A stretch of DNA of 64,000 bases from Soehngenia sp. (GTDB lineage Bacteria; Bacillota; Clostridia; Tissierellales; Tissierellaceae). A program made the translations under genes and the position numbers. Below the pieces are notes generated by a model. The model was not told where the DNA came from. It worked only from the letters and a program-made list of their open reading frames with translations, and ran no database searches. This document shows positions 25,619-34,283 of this stretch, piece by piece. The DNA lies in the NCBI GenBank assembly GCA_024637045.1, contig JAGXFX010000011.1, forward strand, positions 124,001 through 188,000, written 5' to 3'. Positions within the stretch are counted from its first letter, which is position 1; each line of letters starts with the position of its first letter.

Positions 25619-26110
25619 ATGCTTTTAGCAAATTACATAAGTAAAGCAAGTGATTATATCGATAAAGTTTGTGCTAAACTGATTATATTTATACTAGCTA
25701 TGATGGTTTTAACAACCTCATTACAAATAATTTGTCGTGTGTTTTTTAACGCGTTATCATGGAGCGAGGAGGTTACAAGATATCTGCTGGTGTACTTAAC
25801 ATTTCTTGGTGCGAGCAGTGTTTATAAAAAAAAAGGTCACATTTCTGTAATTGCTGTACAGGCGTTACTGCCTCCTAAACTTAGAAAAATATTAACTGTA
25901 CTAGTAATAGTAATAAGCTCTTCATTTTTTATTATTGCAACATTATATGGAATCAAATATATGGGCTTACAGGGAATTCAGTTATCTGCTGCTCTACGTA
26001 TACCTATGAAATACATATATATGGCAATACCAATTGGATTTTCAATTATGATATTACACTCTATAGATCATATCATTAAAATATGGTTTGGAAAGGAGGT
26101 AATACAGTAA
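25619..26110 (+). CDS. dctQ: TRAP transporter small permease DctQ
   Basis: A 163-residue protein with four membrane helices and the DctQ-family 'SWSEEVTRYLLVYLTFLGAS' segment, in which a Trp-Ser-Glu-Glu motif begins the second helix, followed by 'KKGHISV'. It forms the membrane complex with DctM. It starts 34 bases after dctP behind AGAAGGAGGAG. Its stop codon TAA overlaps the dctM ATG by one base, indicating translational coupling. Confidence 0.9.
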   Translation: MLLANYISKASDYIDKVCAKLIIFILAMMVLTTSLQIICRVFFNALSWSEEVTRYLLVYLTFLGASSVYKKKGHISVIAVQALLPPKLRKILTVLVIVISSSFFIIATLYGIKYMGLQGIQLSAALRIPMKYIYMAIPIGFSIMILHSIDHIIKIWFGKEVIQ

Positions 26111-27372
26111 TGGCAGCTTTATTATTTCTTGTATTTATGGGATTATTGTTATTAGGTATCCCTATAGCCTTTTCAATAGCAATTGCAGGTATAGCAGTAT
26201 TATTAAAAGGAGATGTAAACTTATTAATTGTAGTGCAACGTATGTTTGCATCTACGGATAGTTTTGCGTTAGTTGCAGTTCCCTTTTTCATACTAGCTGG
26301 AGATTTATTAGCAAGAGGTCAAATTTCACAAAGACTAGTTACATTTGCTGAGTCAATGCTTGGCCGGATAAGAGGTGGGCTATCTATTGTATCAGTTGTA
26401 GCTGGGATGTTTTTTGCAGCTATTTCTGGATCAGGTGCGGCTACTACAGCAGCTGTGGGAGCTACTATGGTACCTGAACTTAGAAAGCGTGGATATGATG
26501 AGAGTTCATCGATAGCACTGATTGCTTCGGCTGGATGCATAGGCGTAGTTATACCTCCATCAGTTCCGATGGTTTTATATGCAGTAATCGCTGGACAAAG
26601 TGTTACAAAATTATTTGCAAATGGATTTATGCCAGGTCTTTTTATGGGTGTAGTACTTATAATTATCGCATTATTTCAAGCATTTAAGTATAATTATCCA
26701 AAAGGTTCTGAATTTGTGCTTAAAAATGTGTGGAGAACATTTACAAAGTCTATTTGGGGTTTGTTGATGCCTGTTATAATTCTAGGTGGGATATTTTCAG
26801 GTTATTTTACTCCCTCTGAAGCAGCAGCTGTTGCTGTTGTATACGCCATTATAGTATCTTCTCTAATTTATAAAGATTTAACTTTTAAAGAGTTTACAAA
26901 TATATTGCTAGGAAGTGCTAAAACATCAGCAGTTATAATGATAATAATTGCATGTAGCGGAATCTTCGGTTGGGCTTTAGCAAACTGGAAAATACCTGAA
27001 CAATTGGCACAGCAGATCCTAAGCTTTTCTTCAAACAAATATATACTAATGTTCTTAATAAGTGTAATATTGTTAATAGCAGGTATATTTATGGAAACAT
27101 CATCAGCAGTTATTCTACTTACACCAGTATTTTTACCATTAATTAATTTATTGGGTGTTAACCTAATTCATTTTGGTGTATTATTTGTAATTGGTATATC
27201 AATAGGTATGATCACACCACCAGTAGCAATTAATCTTTTTGTTGGATCTAGTATCACAGGCATTCCGATAGAGAAGATTGCCAGGTCAGTCTTGCCATAT
27301 CTAGTAGGTTTGATAGTAGTATTCCTATTTTATGTATACTTACCTCTTGTATTTCCATTCTTAATTATCTAG
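26110..27372 (+). CDS. dctM: TRAP transporter large permease DctM
   Basis: A 420-residue DctM-family sodium-coupled permease with about 12 helices. Family segments include 'VPFFILAGDLLARG' near residue 58, 'AAISGSGAATTAAVGATMVPEL' near 105, 'IGVVIPPSVPMVLYA' near 147, 'YFTPSEAAAVAVVYA' near 236 and 'GMITPPVAINLFVG' near 368. ATG 26110 follows AAGGAGG and overlaps the dctQ stop by one base. The transported acid is unknown; no adjacent catabolic gene identifies it. Confidence 0.93.
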   Translation: MAALLFLVFMGLLLLGIPIAFSIAIAGIAVLLKGDVNLLIVVQRMFASTDSFALVAVPFFILAGDLLARGQISQRLVTFAESMLGRIRGGLSIVSVVAGMFFAAISGSGAATTAAVGATMVPELRKRGYDESSSIALIASAGCIGVVIPPSVPMVLYAVIAGQSVTKLFANGFMPGLFMGVVLIIIALFQAFKYNYPKGSEFVLKNVWRTFTKSIWGLLMPVIILGGIFSGYFTPSEAAAVAVVYAIIVSSLIYKDLTFKEFTNILLGSAKTSAVIMIIIACSGIFGWALANWKIPEQLAQQILSFSSNKYILMFLISVILLIAGIFMETSSAVILLTPVFLPLINLLGVNLIHFGVLFVIGISIGMITPPVAINLFVGSSITGIPIEKIARSVLPYLVGLIVVFLFYVYLPLVFPFLII

Positions 27373-27441
27373 CAATTGGTATGCAGTCTATACAGCATCA
27401 ACGAAGAATCTGCAGGAAATCTATACTATTGAAAAGGTTAA

Positions 27442-27570
27442 CTGCATAAAGCTGTAACATTGATACTGGCTGAATCAGTTACGACATCAATTCTTGGAGT
27501 ATTTCTACTGAGAGAACATTTGTCCATGATTTCCGGAGTTGAAATGGGACTAGGAAAAAAGAATTCATAA
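27442..27570 (+). pseudogene. Fragment of an EamA-family transporter gene
   Basis: An open stretch of 42 codons encodes 'LHKAVTLILAESVTTSILGV', then 'FLLREHLSMISGV'. This aligns without a gap to the C-terminal helix region of the EamA gene at 22753 ('LHKAVTLTLAEPVTASILGV', then 'FLLKEQLSTISGI'), both in protein and in DNA. It lacks any start or the other nine helices and ends in a short unrelated tail. It is a decayed paralogue lying just after dctM. Confidence 0.8.
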
Positions 27571-27582
27571 CTTAACAATCTT

Positions 27583-27632
27583 AAAAAGGCACTTCAATTC
27601 TCATATATATAGAGATGAAGTGCCTTTTCTTA
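27583..27632. terminator. Bidirectional terminator
   Basis: AAAAGGCACTTCA (27584-27596) pairs perfectly with TGAAGTGCCTTTT (27616-27628). It separates the TRAP operon from the converging gene at 27694-28578 and has A/T runs on both sides. Confidence 0.85.
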
Positions 27633-27693
27633 AGGATAAAAATGGTGGCTATAAATATTTATCATGCAACTGTGTTTATAATTATTGGCAGAA

Positions 27694-28578
27694 TTACTCA
27701 GTAATTTCTACTGTCTCTGTTTCAGTTATTGCTACTGTCTCAGTTTCGGAATCCCATTCGACCTCAAGACCCATATTTTCAACAATGAATCTCAAGGGAA
27801 CAACAATTCTTCCTTCCATAATTTCTGCTGGAACATCAAGCTGTATTTCCTCTCCATTTACAGATACTTTCATCGCATTGATGTCAAATTCAATCACGGA
27901 ATCCTCATAAACAATAGTGGCGATTTTGGTATCGACCTTCCATGAAACATCAGCACCAAGAGCAGTTGAGATCGATCTTATAGGGACAAGTACTCTGCCT
28001 TCCTTAATTACAGGAGGAACGTCGAATTTAAGGTTCTTGCCAGGCATAAGAATGTTTTCTGCTGGGAGCATTTTCACTCCTGAAATTCCTTCCAGTTCAG
28101 AAGCATTTTCCATTAATAGATTCCACTCCTCAGCAGTGTACTTTTCCTTCATGACTTGTTGCATCTCTCTTATTTTTTGCTTCATAAGATCTTTGTGTTC
28201 TGAAAAGCTCTCTTTTAGCATTGAAATTTTCAACTGAATTGTTTCAATTGCTTCAAAATCTTCAGATGCTTCTGCAGCCTCTAGCTCAGCCTCCAGTTCT
28301 TCGATTTCCAGTTCAAGATCATCCTTTAAAGTTTCGAGTGTATCTTTTTCTGTTTCAAGACTACTCTTTATTTCTTTCCATTCCTTGCTGGAACTTTTGC
28401 CTTTAGCTTTACCATTATTTTTGTTATTTTGCTCTTCTTCTTCATTGACATCTGTTTCTTCTACATTTTCAACTTCTTCAATTTCCACTTCTTCTTCGAC
28501 CGCAATTGTTGTCAGGGGCAATGCCATAACAATCGATAGTGCAATTACCAAAGACAAAAAACTTAACCAACGCTTCAT
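27694..28578 (-). CDS. Secreted coiled-coil protein with copper-amine-oxidase N-terminal domains
   Basis: A 294-residue exported protein. It has a signal peptide (residues 1-29, 'MKRWLSFLSLVIALSIVMAL' then 'TTIA'), an acidic linker, and a long coiled coil (about 60-140, Glu/Leu/Lys-rich). Two stalk modules of the copper amine oxidase N-terminal family follow, marked by 'VKEGRVLVPIRSISTALGADVSW' and 'IMEGRIVVPLRFIVENMGLEVEW'. It has no catalytic oxidase domain, so it is probably a cell-surface structural or adhesion protein. Start 28578 follows AAGGGAGTGAT; an upstream in-frame extension to 28671 would cover the riboswitch terminator. A c-di-GMP-I riboswitch lies upstream and should control it. 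Confidence 0.82.
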   Translation of the reverse strand: MKRWLSFLSLVIALSIVMALPLTTIAVEEEVEIEEVENVEETDVNEEEEQNNKNNGKAKGKSSSKEWKEIKSSLETEKDTLETLKDDLELEIEELEAELEAAEASEDFEAIETIQLKISMLKESFSEHKDLMKQKIREMQQVMKEKYTAEEWNLLMENASELEGISGVKMLPAENILMPGKNLKFDVPPVIKEGRVLVPIRSISTALGADVSWKVDTKIATIVYEDSVIEFDINAMKVSVNGEEIQLDVPAEIMEGRIVVPLRFIVENMGLEVEWDSETETVAITETETVEITE

Positions 28579-28620
28579 ACCTATCACTCCCTTGTTGTTA
28601 TTATTAGTAACAGCTAACAA

Positions 28621-28653
28621 ATAAAATGCTCTGAATGGGTTACCATTCAGAGC
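28621..28653 (-). terminator. Intrinsic terminator of the c-di-GMP riboswitch
   Basis: GCTCTGAATGG (plus-strand 28628-28638) pairs with CCATTCAGAGC (28643-28653) across a 4-base loop. On the minus strand it is followed by ATTTTATTTG. It lies between aptamer and gene, as expected for a transcription-control platform. Confidence 0.8.
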
Positions 28654-28674
28654 CATGAGAGTGCTAAACATGTC

Positions 28675-28752
28675 TTAGTGGCAACCCGGCTGCCGTAGTA
28701 TTACCTTAGGCCCGTGGCTTTGCGTCCACTGCTTTCACAGTGTTTGCCTTTT
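28675..28752 (-). ncRNA. Cyclic di-GMP-I (GEMM-I) riboswitch
   Basis: The minus strand reads GGCAAACACTGTGAAAGCAG, then TGGACGCAAAGCCACGGGCC, then TAAGGTAATACTACGGCAGC, then CGGGTTGCC. These are the GEMM-I hallmarks: 'GGCAAAC', a GAAA tetraloop on P2, the invariant 'GACGCAAAGC', 'GGGCCTAA', and 'GGCAGCCGGGTTGCC' with its tetraloop-receptor side. The aptamer binds c-di-GMP and feeds into a terminator 22 bases downstream. It is upstream of the coiled-coil/stalk surface protein gene. Two GGDEF proteins in this window could make the ligand. Confidence 0.92.
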
Positions 28753-28845
28753 CAGTTTATAAACTTGTATCAGTTGTTTAACCATTACAGAGCATATACA
28801 CAATAATCTGATGTGAATACTATATTATCCGATTACCATACTTTG

Positions 28846-28874
28846 ATGATACAGTGAAATAGCTTATCTGTCAA
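28846..28874 (-). promoter_or_regulatory. Promoter of the riboswitch transcript
   Basis: On the minus strand TTGACA (plus positions 28869-28874), a 17-base spacer and TATCAT (28846-28851) form a sigma-A-like promoter about 90 bases upstream of the riboswitch aptamer. Confidence 0.6.
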
Positions 28875-28926
28875 TATAAGTGCTATTTCGAATTGGTGAG
28901 TTTAGAGCTACCATGCTACTAAAGCA

Positions 28927-28955
28927 AACATCTGGGACCATACCGTCCCAAATGT
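28927..28955 (-). terminator. Hairpin after the class V aminotransferase-fold gene
   Basis: A near-perfect palindrome (GGGAC-catacc-GTCCC core with CATCT/AAATG arms) lies just beyond the stop of the minus-strand gene and is followed on that strand by TTTGCTTT. Its 'GGGACGGT' core resembles the 22686/34067 repeat sequence. Confidence 0.5.
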
Positions 28956-28983
28956 TTTAATTTATACGAAGCTCATGATCAGA

Positions 28984-30135
28984 TTACTCCTGAAGAGATT
29001 TCAAAAACGAGATTAGTTTGTCCACGTCTGATTCATTGTTGTAAAAATGAACTGACAACCTTATTTTTGTTTCATTTGCAACATGCGCTCTAATTCCATT
29101 TTGTCTCAGGATTTTATCATTAAGCTTCCATTCCATAGGAAAGTTTATATAGACTATTCCTGAACGATTCATCCTTGGAAATGGACCAACTACTGACACA
29201 TCTCTTAGTTCAGCTACCTTCTCATATATGTAATCTGTAAGACCAAGAATATAATCTTGAACATCATCCATTCCCAGCTCCAGGTAAATTTGCATGGATT
29301 GATCTAGACCTCTTAATCCGACCCAATTCAAACTCCCGGTTTCAAATCTATTTGCTCCATCCTCTAGATCTAGTTTATATCTGCTGTGATTCTGTCTATC
29401 CTTATTTCCGGTCCATCCTACGAAGGTTGGATTGATTTCATTTAGGACTCTTTTGGATACATAAGCAAATGATATTCCGAAGGTTCCGCTCATCCATTTG
29501 TAGCTTGTCGCCACCAGAAAATCGATATGAGTATTCTTAACATCAATCTTCATTGCGCCAATACATTGTGTAGTATCTATAACAAGATATATTCCCCGTG
29601 CTTTGCAAAACTCTCCTATTGTATTTATGTCGTGATACCATCCGGAAGTGTTCTCGACCATACATAGCGCAATAGCTGCGGTATTTTCATCAACAAGCTC
29701 AAATAGCTTCTCGCTGGGCAGCATTCCATTTTCCGAAGCAGCAATCCGTACATTTTCATCTCCAACACGATTAATCCAATTGTATGGGGTAGATGGAAAT
29801 GACAAAGCTGTGGTAACAATATTGGCATCTTCTTTCAGCTTAATTCCGCTTGAAAAAACATTCAACATATCCGACCCAGAGCCCGAGAAAAAAACCTCAT
29901 CTTCTTCACAGTTCAGTACCTTGGCAACAGTACCCCTAAGATTATCTGCATGCCGCCAGTTTCCTAAAAAGTCATCTATATCCATACCTTCTGAATACCT
30001 CTTTTCAATGAAATCTACCATTGCATCTCTGCTACTTTTTGAGAATATACCTGTAGTGGCTGTGTCTAAATAGGCACACGTATTTGCCAGAGGATACTCC
30101 TTTTCTCTGATTTTTTTAAATTTTTCAGTATTCAT
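28984..30135 (-). CDS. PLP-dependent class V aminotransferase-fold enzyme
   Basis: A 383-residue fold-type I PLP enzyme of the aminotransferase class V/cysteine-desulfurase superfamily. Visible signs are 'YLDTATTGIFS' near the N-terminus, the phosphate loop 'FSGSGSDML' near residue 88, 'VIDTTQCIGAMKIDVK' (cofactor Asp) and the Schiff-base lysine in 'VATSYKWMSGTFG' near residue 218. The C-terminal 'IRLSVHFYNNESDVDKLISFL' is typical. It lacks the desulfurase catalytic-Cys loop, so a lyase, epimerase or aminotransferase acting on an amino acid is likelier than sulfur transfer. ATG 30135 follows GGGAGG. It is monocistronic, with no neighbour to name the substrate. Confidence 0.82.
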   Translation of the reverse strand: MNTEKFKKIREKEYPLANTCAYLDTATTGIFSKSSRDAMVDFIEKRYSEGMDIDDFLGNWRHADNLRGTVAKVLNCEEDEVFFSGSGSDMLNVFSSGIKLKEDANIVTTALSFPSTPYNWINRVGDENVRIAASENGMLPSEKLFELVDENTAAIALCMVENTSGWYHDINTIGEFCKARGIYLVIDTTQCIGAMKIDVKNTHIDFLVATSYKWMSGTFGISFAYVSKRVLNEINPTFVGWTGNKDRQNHSRYKLDLEDGANRFETGSLNWVGLRGLDQSMQIYLELGMDDVQDYILGLTDYIYEKVAELRDVSVVGPFPRMNRSGIVYINFPMEWKLNDKILRQNGIRAHVANETKIRLSVHFYNNESDVDKLISFLKSLQE

Positions 30136-30258
30136 CAAATGCCTCCCTTTATTAACCAATTTTTGTCTCGCAAATCACATAAAAATCATTCTGAACAATT
30201 TATACCCAATGACATCTAACTGAATATGAATGTATTAAAAAGCACTTCGAGTCTCAAT

Positions 30259-30319
30259 CTATAATGTACCCAATAGGGTAGACTTTTTTTCATTGTCTAC
30301 TCTATTGGGTACATTATAG
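30259..30319. repeat. Long hairpin with internal TACCC-N4-GGGTA motif
   Basis: A 25-bp inverted repeat (30259-30283 with 30295-30319, one G-T pair) encloses an 11-base T-rich loop. Each arm itself holds a smaller palindrome: TACCC-AATA-GGGTA in the left arm and TACTC-TATT-GGGTA in the right. It lies between divergent genes and may be a bidirectional regulatory site, or a small mobile palindrome. Confidence 0.6.
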
Positions 30320-30702
30320 TACCCATAAAAACCCTCCTTTTTTATAACCAAAACACCACAAAAAAACAATAAGGGACTATCCACTTAAGTGAATAACCCC
30401 TTTGCAAGCATGGGAGGCCAAGGAATTTCTTCCTGGGCCCAATGTTCTGTATTTCCGAATTGTGTCAAGAATTATGTAGGAAAGACAGAATCGGAGTAAT
30501 ACTATTTATTATGATTAAATAATATCAGATTATGAACATTAATTCAATAAGATGATGTAATGAAGTAGCAGGATTGTCAAATTTTATGCCAAAAATAATA
30601 AATTCCCCCAAAATAATTTATAACTTTAAAGCAATAAAAAAAATGGGTATAAAACCTATGAATTCATTGATTATTGACCATAAACATGGAAGGAGTGGTA
30701 TT
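30320..30702 (+). other. Intergenic leader of the SLH gene, no gene seen
   Basis: About 380 bases between the long hairpin and the SLH gene. It holds a small palindrome (CACTTAAGTG near 30381) and a GGCC/GGGCCC-rich patch at 30410-30440. I see no convincing gene, riboswitch or promoter, apart from an AT-rich run before the start codon. Confidence 0.4.
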
Positions 30703-33700
30703 ATGCAAGTCAAATCAAAGAAATGCATTAGTCTTCTGTTGGCAGTGGCAATACTCCTAGGAACCACATCATATCCTTCAGCTGAGACATCTATACTTAA
30801 ACTTGACGGAACCCAGAGTGGCTGGGCAGAAGAAGAGTTAACTCAAGCATACAATCTCAATCTGACATTTCCGGGAGTAATGAACAACTTCAGAAAGAAC
30901 ATAACCAGAGAGGAGTTTTGTATTCTTGCAATCAAGCTATATGAAGGTTTGTCAGGCAACAAGGCCATTGGAGGTGAGAATCCATTTACTGACACAAACA
31001 ATGAGGACATAGTGAAGGCCTATCACCTGGGCATTGTAAAAGGCATAAGTGAAACACTGTTTGCGCCCAATAAAGACATAACCAGACAGGAAATCTGTGT
31101 GATGATACATAGGACACTTAAGGCTAGTTTGACTGGAATTGAAGAAAGCTTTTCTGGAGATTTTCCATTTTTAGATCAGAATCAGATAGCTTCCTGGGCA
31201 ATTGATTCCGTCAAATTTGCTTATGGAAACGACATAATGAAAGGTATTGGCAACAACCTTGTTGGACCTCTACAGAACACCACAAGGGAGCAGGCAATCG
31301 TACTTATGAAAAGGACATACGTAAGCTTTATTGATGGAGAGTCGAAGGAACCACTACCGATTGATGACTCAGGGACAATTTCAACCTACAATAAATCCCT
31401 TAACCTGATCAGTCCTCTTGAAAACTACAGAGCAATGAAGGATGGGAATCTCTTCTTTCCAACATATGACAAGAGGATACAGCTGTATGTGGCAACAGGT
31501 GAAACTAAGCCCCTTGGGAAGCCAAGCATTGGACCTATAACCCAGCAGCCAATAAATCTTAAAATGACAGCAACAACTCAGCAGAAGAACGTCTATACAG
31601 AATCAACGATGACAGCATTTGTGGATAGGGATGGCGACTCCAGAAGGTGGTTCTATTTTAATCTTAAGGACGCTTCTGCTGCAAGCAAGGTAATATGGCA
31701 GGTTTCACAAATCCAATATAACGGCTTTGAGACAACCTGGAAGAATCCAGTTGGACTTCTTGCCACTGGCGAGGTAGGAGCAGCTACACGTGAATTTCAG
31801 ATAGACTTCTCTGGCCTCAAAGTAGTCTCAACAGATAATATCAGTAGAGTGGCATTGAACACAAATATTATTAACACTAACATAATTAACACTAACATAA
31901 TTAATACTGATACATTAAAGTTAAAGACAGGATACAATCCAATAACCTCAAACAGGTCGGTTTACTATGTAAGGGCTATTCCAGTGGATAAACTAGGGAA
32001 ACCAATTGGAGACCCTGGAAAGGGAATAGCTGTAATCTATGGGGAGAAGGTTGCTGAGACAAATTATGGAGAGAAAATTGGCTCCGATTTCCAGCTTTGG
32101 GTTCCAATAAATTCAGGTGGAATAGGCTCGGGAGAATATCCAAACTATCCAATTTACAGGGATGTTTTTCGGGTTGAGCCAGGAACCCAGAATCAGTGGC
32201 TATTCCATTTCAATGGAATTGATCAATCCGCAAGAAAGATTGTACTTCAGTTTTCAACAGAGAAATTTCCAACAACAGGGGGAGGATGGCCAAATTCACC
32301 CAATATAATTCACGAGTTAGAATATACTCTGCCAATTGATCCAATACACCAAAACTATCCCAATACTGTTTCAGCTGATATATCAAAATTTGTAGAGCCT
32401 GCAAATCAGATGAAGCAAGGTGATCTAATCAGTTATTACGTTCGGGGAGTTGAGTTGAAAGATTCATTGAACCCGGGGGAGTATGAAGTAAGCTATTCAT
32501 CACCGATTACCATGAAATACGGATTTGGAGAGCCTATTAACTACTACAGCGACGACCCTTATAAATATACCAATAGACTTGATTACTCACTTCCTGATAT
32601 CACAATCAAGGAATACAAAAAGGCAGAGTGGCCTGACAAGGATTATATGGAGCATTACTATGTGTTCAGGGAGCCCAAGTGGAATGAAATAAAATCCAAG
32701 TTCAAGAATACACAGACTGGGGAGATACTGTATCCATATATGAGTCATATAGCATATTACAAGAATCAAGGTATAGATTCACCTGATGAATATGAGACAC
32801 AGGTAATACCAAGGGTACTGTCACTTAATACAAAAGTACACATACCAGAACCAGAAGAAGAGGACCAGTCATGGTATCAGCAGCTGTACGAGGGAGTAGC
32901 AAACTTCTTCAAGGACCTTGGAAATGTTATAAAGACAATAACCAATCAGATAAGCGATGCATATGCGAGACTGAAAGAAGAATTGATTATGTTTGTTGTC
33001 AATCTTTGCCCTGTTGATGCTCTCAAAGGCTACTTCAAAACTGCATTGGAGGCATGGGCAAACTACGGGCTTATGTGGCTGGGAATACCGCCAACATTGC
33101 CAAACTTTAACCAGCTTGCTGAAATGAGCATGGATTATTACGTACAGGTAGTCCTTACTGAAACCGGAATACCTCAGAACGAGTGGACTGAAGAGCTTGT
33201 AGAGGATTTGACCATGGAAATGGGAGAACAAATTGACAAGGCTGCAAACTACGCGGATAAGAACCCAATCGATGCACCGTTTCTTAAGCTTGACCCGGAC
33301 TTTATGTACAGACCTGCCTATGTTGACCTAGAGCTAAGAAACTCCACATCAAAACCAACAGTCCCTGGAATGATTGAAATGAATGTGACCTTTGAGTTTG
33401 GTTTTTATGATATTGGAGACCCTGTCAATCCGATAAGTCTTCAAGTTCCGTCAAATTATTACGGTACATCAGAGGCAGCATGGGTTGACAATGCCAGATA
33501 CTCTGATCATTTCTATAAAGGGCTAAATGGGTTTAGCGTAAACTATAATCAGGGGCACAAGGCAATTTACGATGTATTTCTTCCCATGAAGAAGGTCAAG
33601 GTCCCAACCCTTCAAGGAAACGATGAAACAACCATAAGGGTATATCTTGAGCCATTCAAAAACGGAACCTTTACACGATATCCTGGTGCTGAGGGTGCAG

Positions 33701-33918
33701 ACTCACTAGATTTTGAGAATATTTACTTTAATAACGGAAACAAAAAGTACACGTATTTCAGCCTAAGCGGTAGATTTCCCACTGCAAGGGAATTTTATCT
33801 GAGCTCAGAGAACATATTCTATGCTGATCCGGATACCAAATATTATTATTACAATGAAAGTTCGGCAAAATTAGGAGAAAAGATCCAAAGACCTGTAAGC
33901 GTTGACTGGAAGAAATAA
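30703..33918 (+). CDS. Large secreted S-layer-homology protein
   Basis: A 1071-residue exported protein. The signal peptide is residues 1-27. Three SLH modules follow (about 35-200), with 'NITREEFCILAIKLYEGL', 'GIVKGISETLFAPNKDITRQEICVMI' and 'NDIMKGIGNNLVGPLQNTTREQAIVLM', which bind secondary cell-wall polymer. The remaining 870 residues are unfamiliar: beta-rich segments, a helical amphipathic part near residues 720-790 ('WYQQLYEGVANFFKDLGNVIK') and many aromatic residues. Start ATG 30703 follows AAGGAGTGG and begins the signal peptide; in-frame codons back to 30574 precede it. It is probably an abundant surface protein. Its codon use is normal for the window. Confidence 0.82.
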   Translation: MQVKSKKCISLLLAVAILLGTTSYPSAETSILKLDGTQSGWAEEELTQAYNLNLTFPGVMNNFRKNITREEFCILAIKLYEGLSGNKAIGGENPFTDTNNEDIVKAYHLGIVKGISETLFAPNKDITRQEICVMIHRTLKASLTGIEESFSGDFPFLDQNQIASWAIDSVKFAYGNDIMKGIGNNLVGPLQNTTREQAIVLMKRTYVSFIDGESKEPLPIDDSGTISTYNKSLNLISPLENYRAMKDGNLFFPTYDKRIQLYVATGETKPLGKPSIGPITQQPINLKMTATTQQKNVYTESTMTAFVDRDGDSRRWFYFNLKDASAASKVIWQVSQIQYNGFETTWKNPVGLLATGEVGAATREFQIDFSGLKVVSTDNISRVALNTNIINTNIINTNIINTDTLKLKTGYNPITSNRSVYYVRAIPVDKLGKPIGDPGKGIAVIYGEKVAETNYGEKIGSDFQLWVPINSGGIGSGEYPNYPIYRDVFRVEPGTQNQWLFHFNGIDQSARKIVLQFSTEKFPTTGGGWPNSPNIIHELEYTLPIDPIHQNYPNTVSADISKFVEPANQMKQGDLISYYVRGVELKDSLNPGEYEVSYSSPITMKYGFGEPINYYSDDPYKYTNRLDYSLPDITIKEYKKAEWPDKDYMEHYYVFREPKWNEIKSKFKNTQTGEILYPYMSHIAYYKNQGIDSPDEYETQVIPRVLSLNTKVHIPEPEEEDQSWYQQLYEGVANFFKDLGNVIKTITNQISDAYARLKEELIMFVVNLCPVDALKGYFKTALEAWANYGLMWLGIPPTLPNFNQLAEMSMDYYVQVVLTETGIPQNEWTEELVEDLTMEMGEQIDKAANYADKNPIDAPFLKLDPDFMYRPAYVDLELRNSTSKPTVPGMIEMNVTFEFGFYDIGDPVNPISLQVPSNYYGTSEAAWVDNARYSDHFYKGLNGFSVNYNQGHKAIYDVFLPMKKVKVPTLQGNDETTIRVYLEPFKNGTFTRYPGAEGADSLDFENIYFNNGNKKYTYFSLSGRFPTAREFYLSSENIFYADPDTKYYYYNESSAKLGEKIQRPVSVDWKK
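31858..31902 (+). repeat. 15-bp repeats encoding NTNII
   Basis: Three consecutive near-identical 15-base units encode Asn-Thr-Asn-Ile-Ile three times inside the SLH protein (about residues 386-400). It is a likely slippage-variable linker. Confidence 0.85.
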
Positions 33919-33964
33919 AAAATTGTTTAATTAAAAACAGAATAATTTAACGGTTGGAATGGGA

Positions 33965-34012
33965 GAAAGCTTGGAATATTGAAATGAATATTCTTGGCTT
34001 TTTCTTTTGCTT
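33965..34012 (+). terminator. Terminator after the SLH gene
   Basis: AAAGC....AATATT (33966-33980) pairs with AATATT....GGCTTT (33987-34001) around a mismatched centre and is followed by TTTCTTTTG. Confidence 0.7.
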
Positions 34013-34066
34013 AAAATAGTGTGTTCTTAATAATATCGCTTGATAACTAATAAGCTCGACAAAAAA

Positions 34067-34081
34067 CAAAAAGAACCGTCC
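34067..34081 (-). repeat. Third copy of the EamA-flanking repeat
   Basis: CAAAAAGAACCGTCC is identical over 15 bases to the right-hand repeat at 23646, followed by GAACGG, which can fold back on CCGTTC-like sequence. The rest of 34013-34283 holds no gene I can support. Confidence 0.75.
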
Positions 34082-34283
34082 GAACGGTTTAAACATTCTA
34101 TTGACTGGATATTGCCATTGTTAAGAATATATTAATGGTGACCAGTTGATAATTATATGATAAAATTACAAGGTATGGTAATTTTCATTTATAGAGTGTT
34201 TTAAACAGTTTTAAATTTAGGATTAAAGATGTATTATCAATTGGAAATTAATTTTGCATTATTTTTGAAAAGGAGGGGAAAAC

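Noticed and set aside
28984-30135. Cysteine desulfurase
   Set aside because: The class V fold and PLP lysine are present, but the catalytic-Cys loop and iron-sulfur partner genes are not.
30381-30440. c-di-GMP-II or other riboswitch before the SLH gene
   Set aside because: GGCC-rich elements are present, but no known aptamer core could be matched and no terminator follows.
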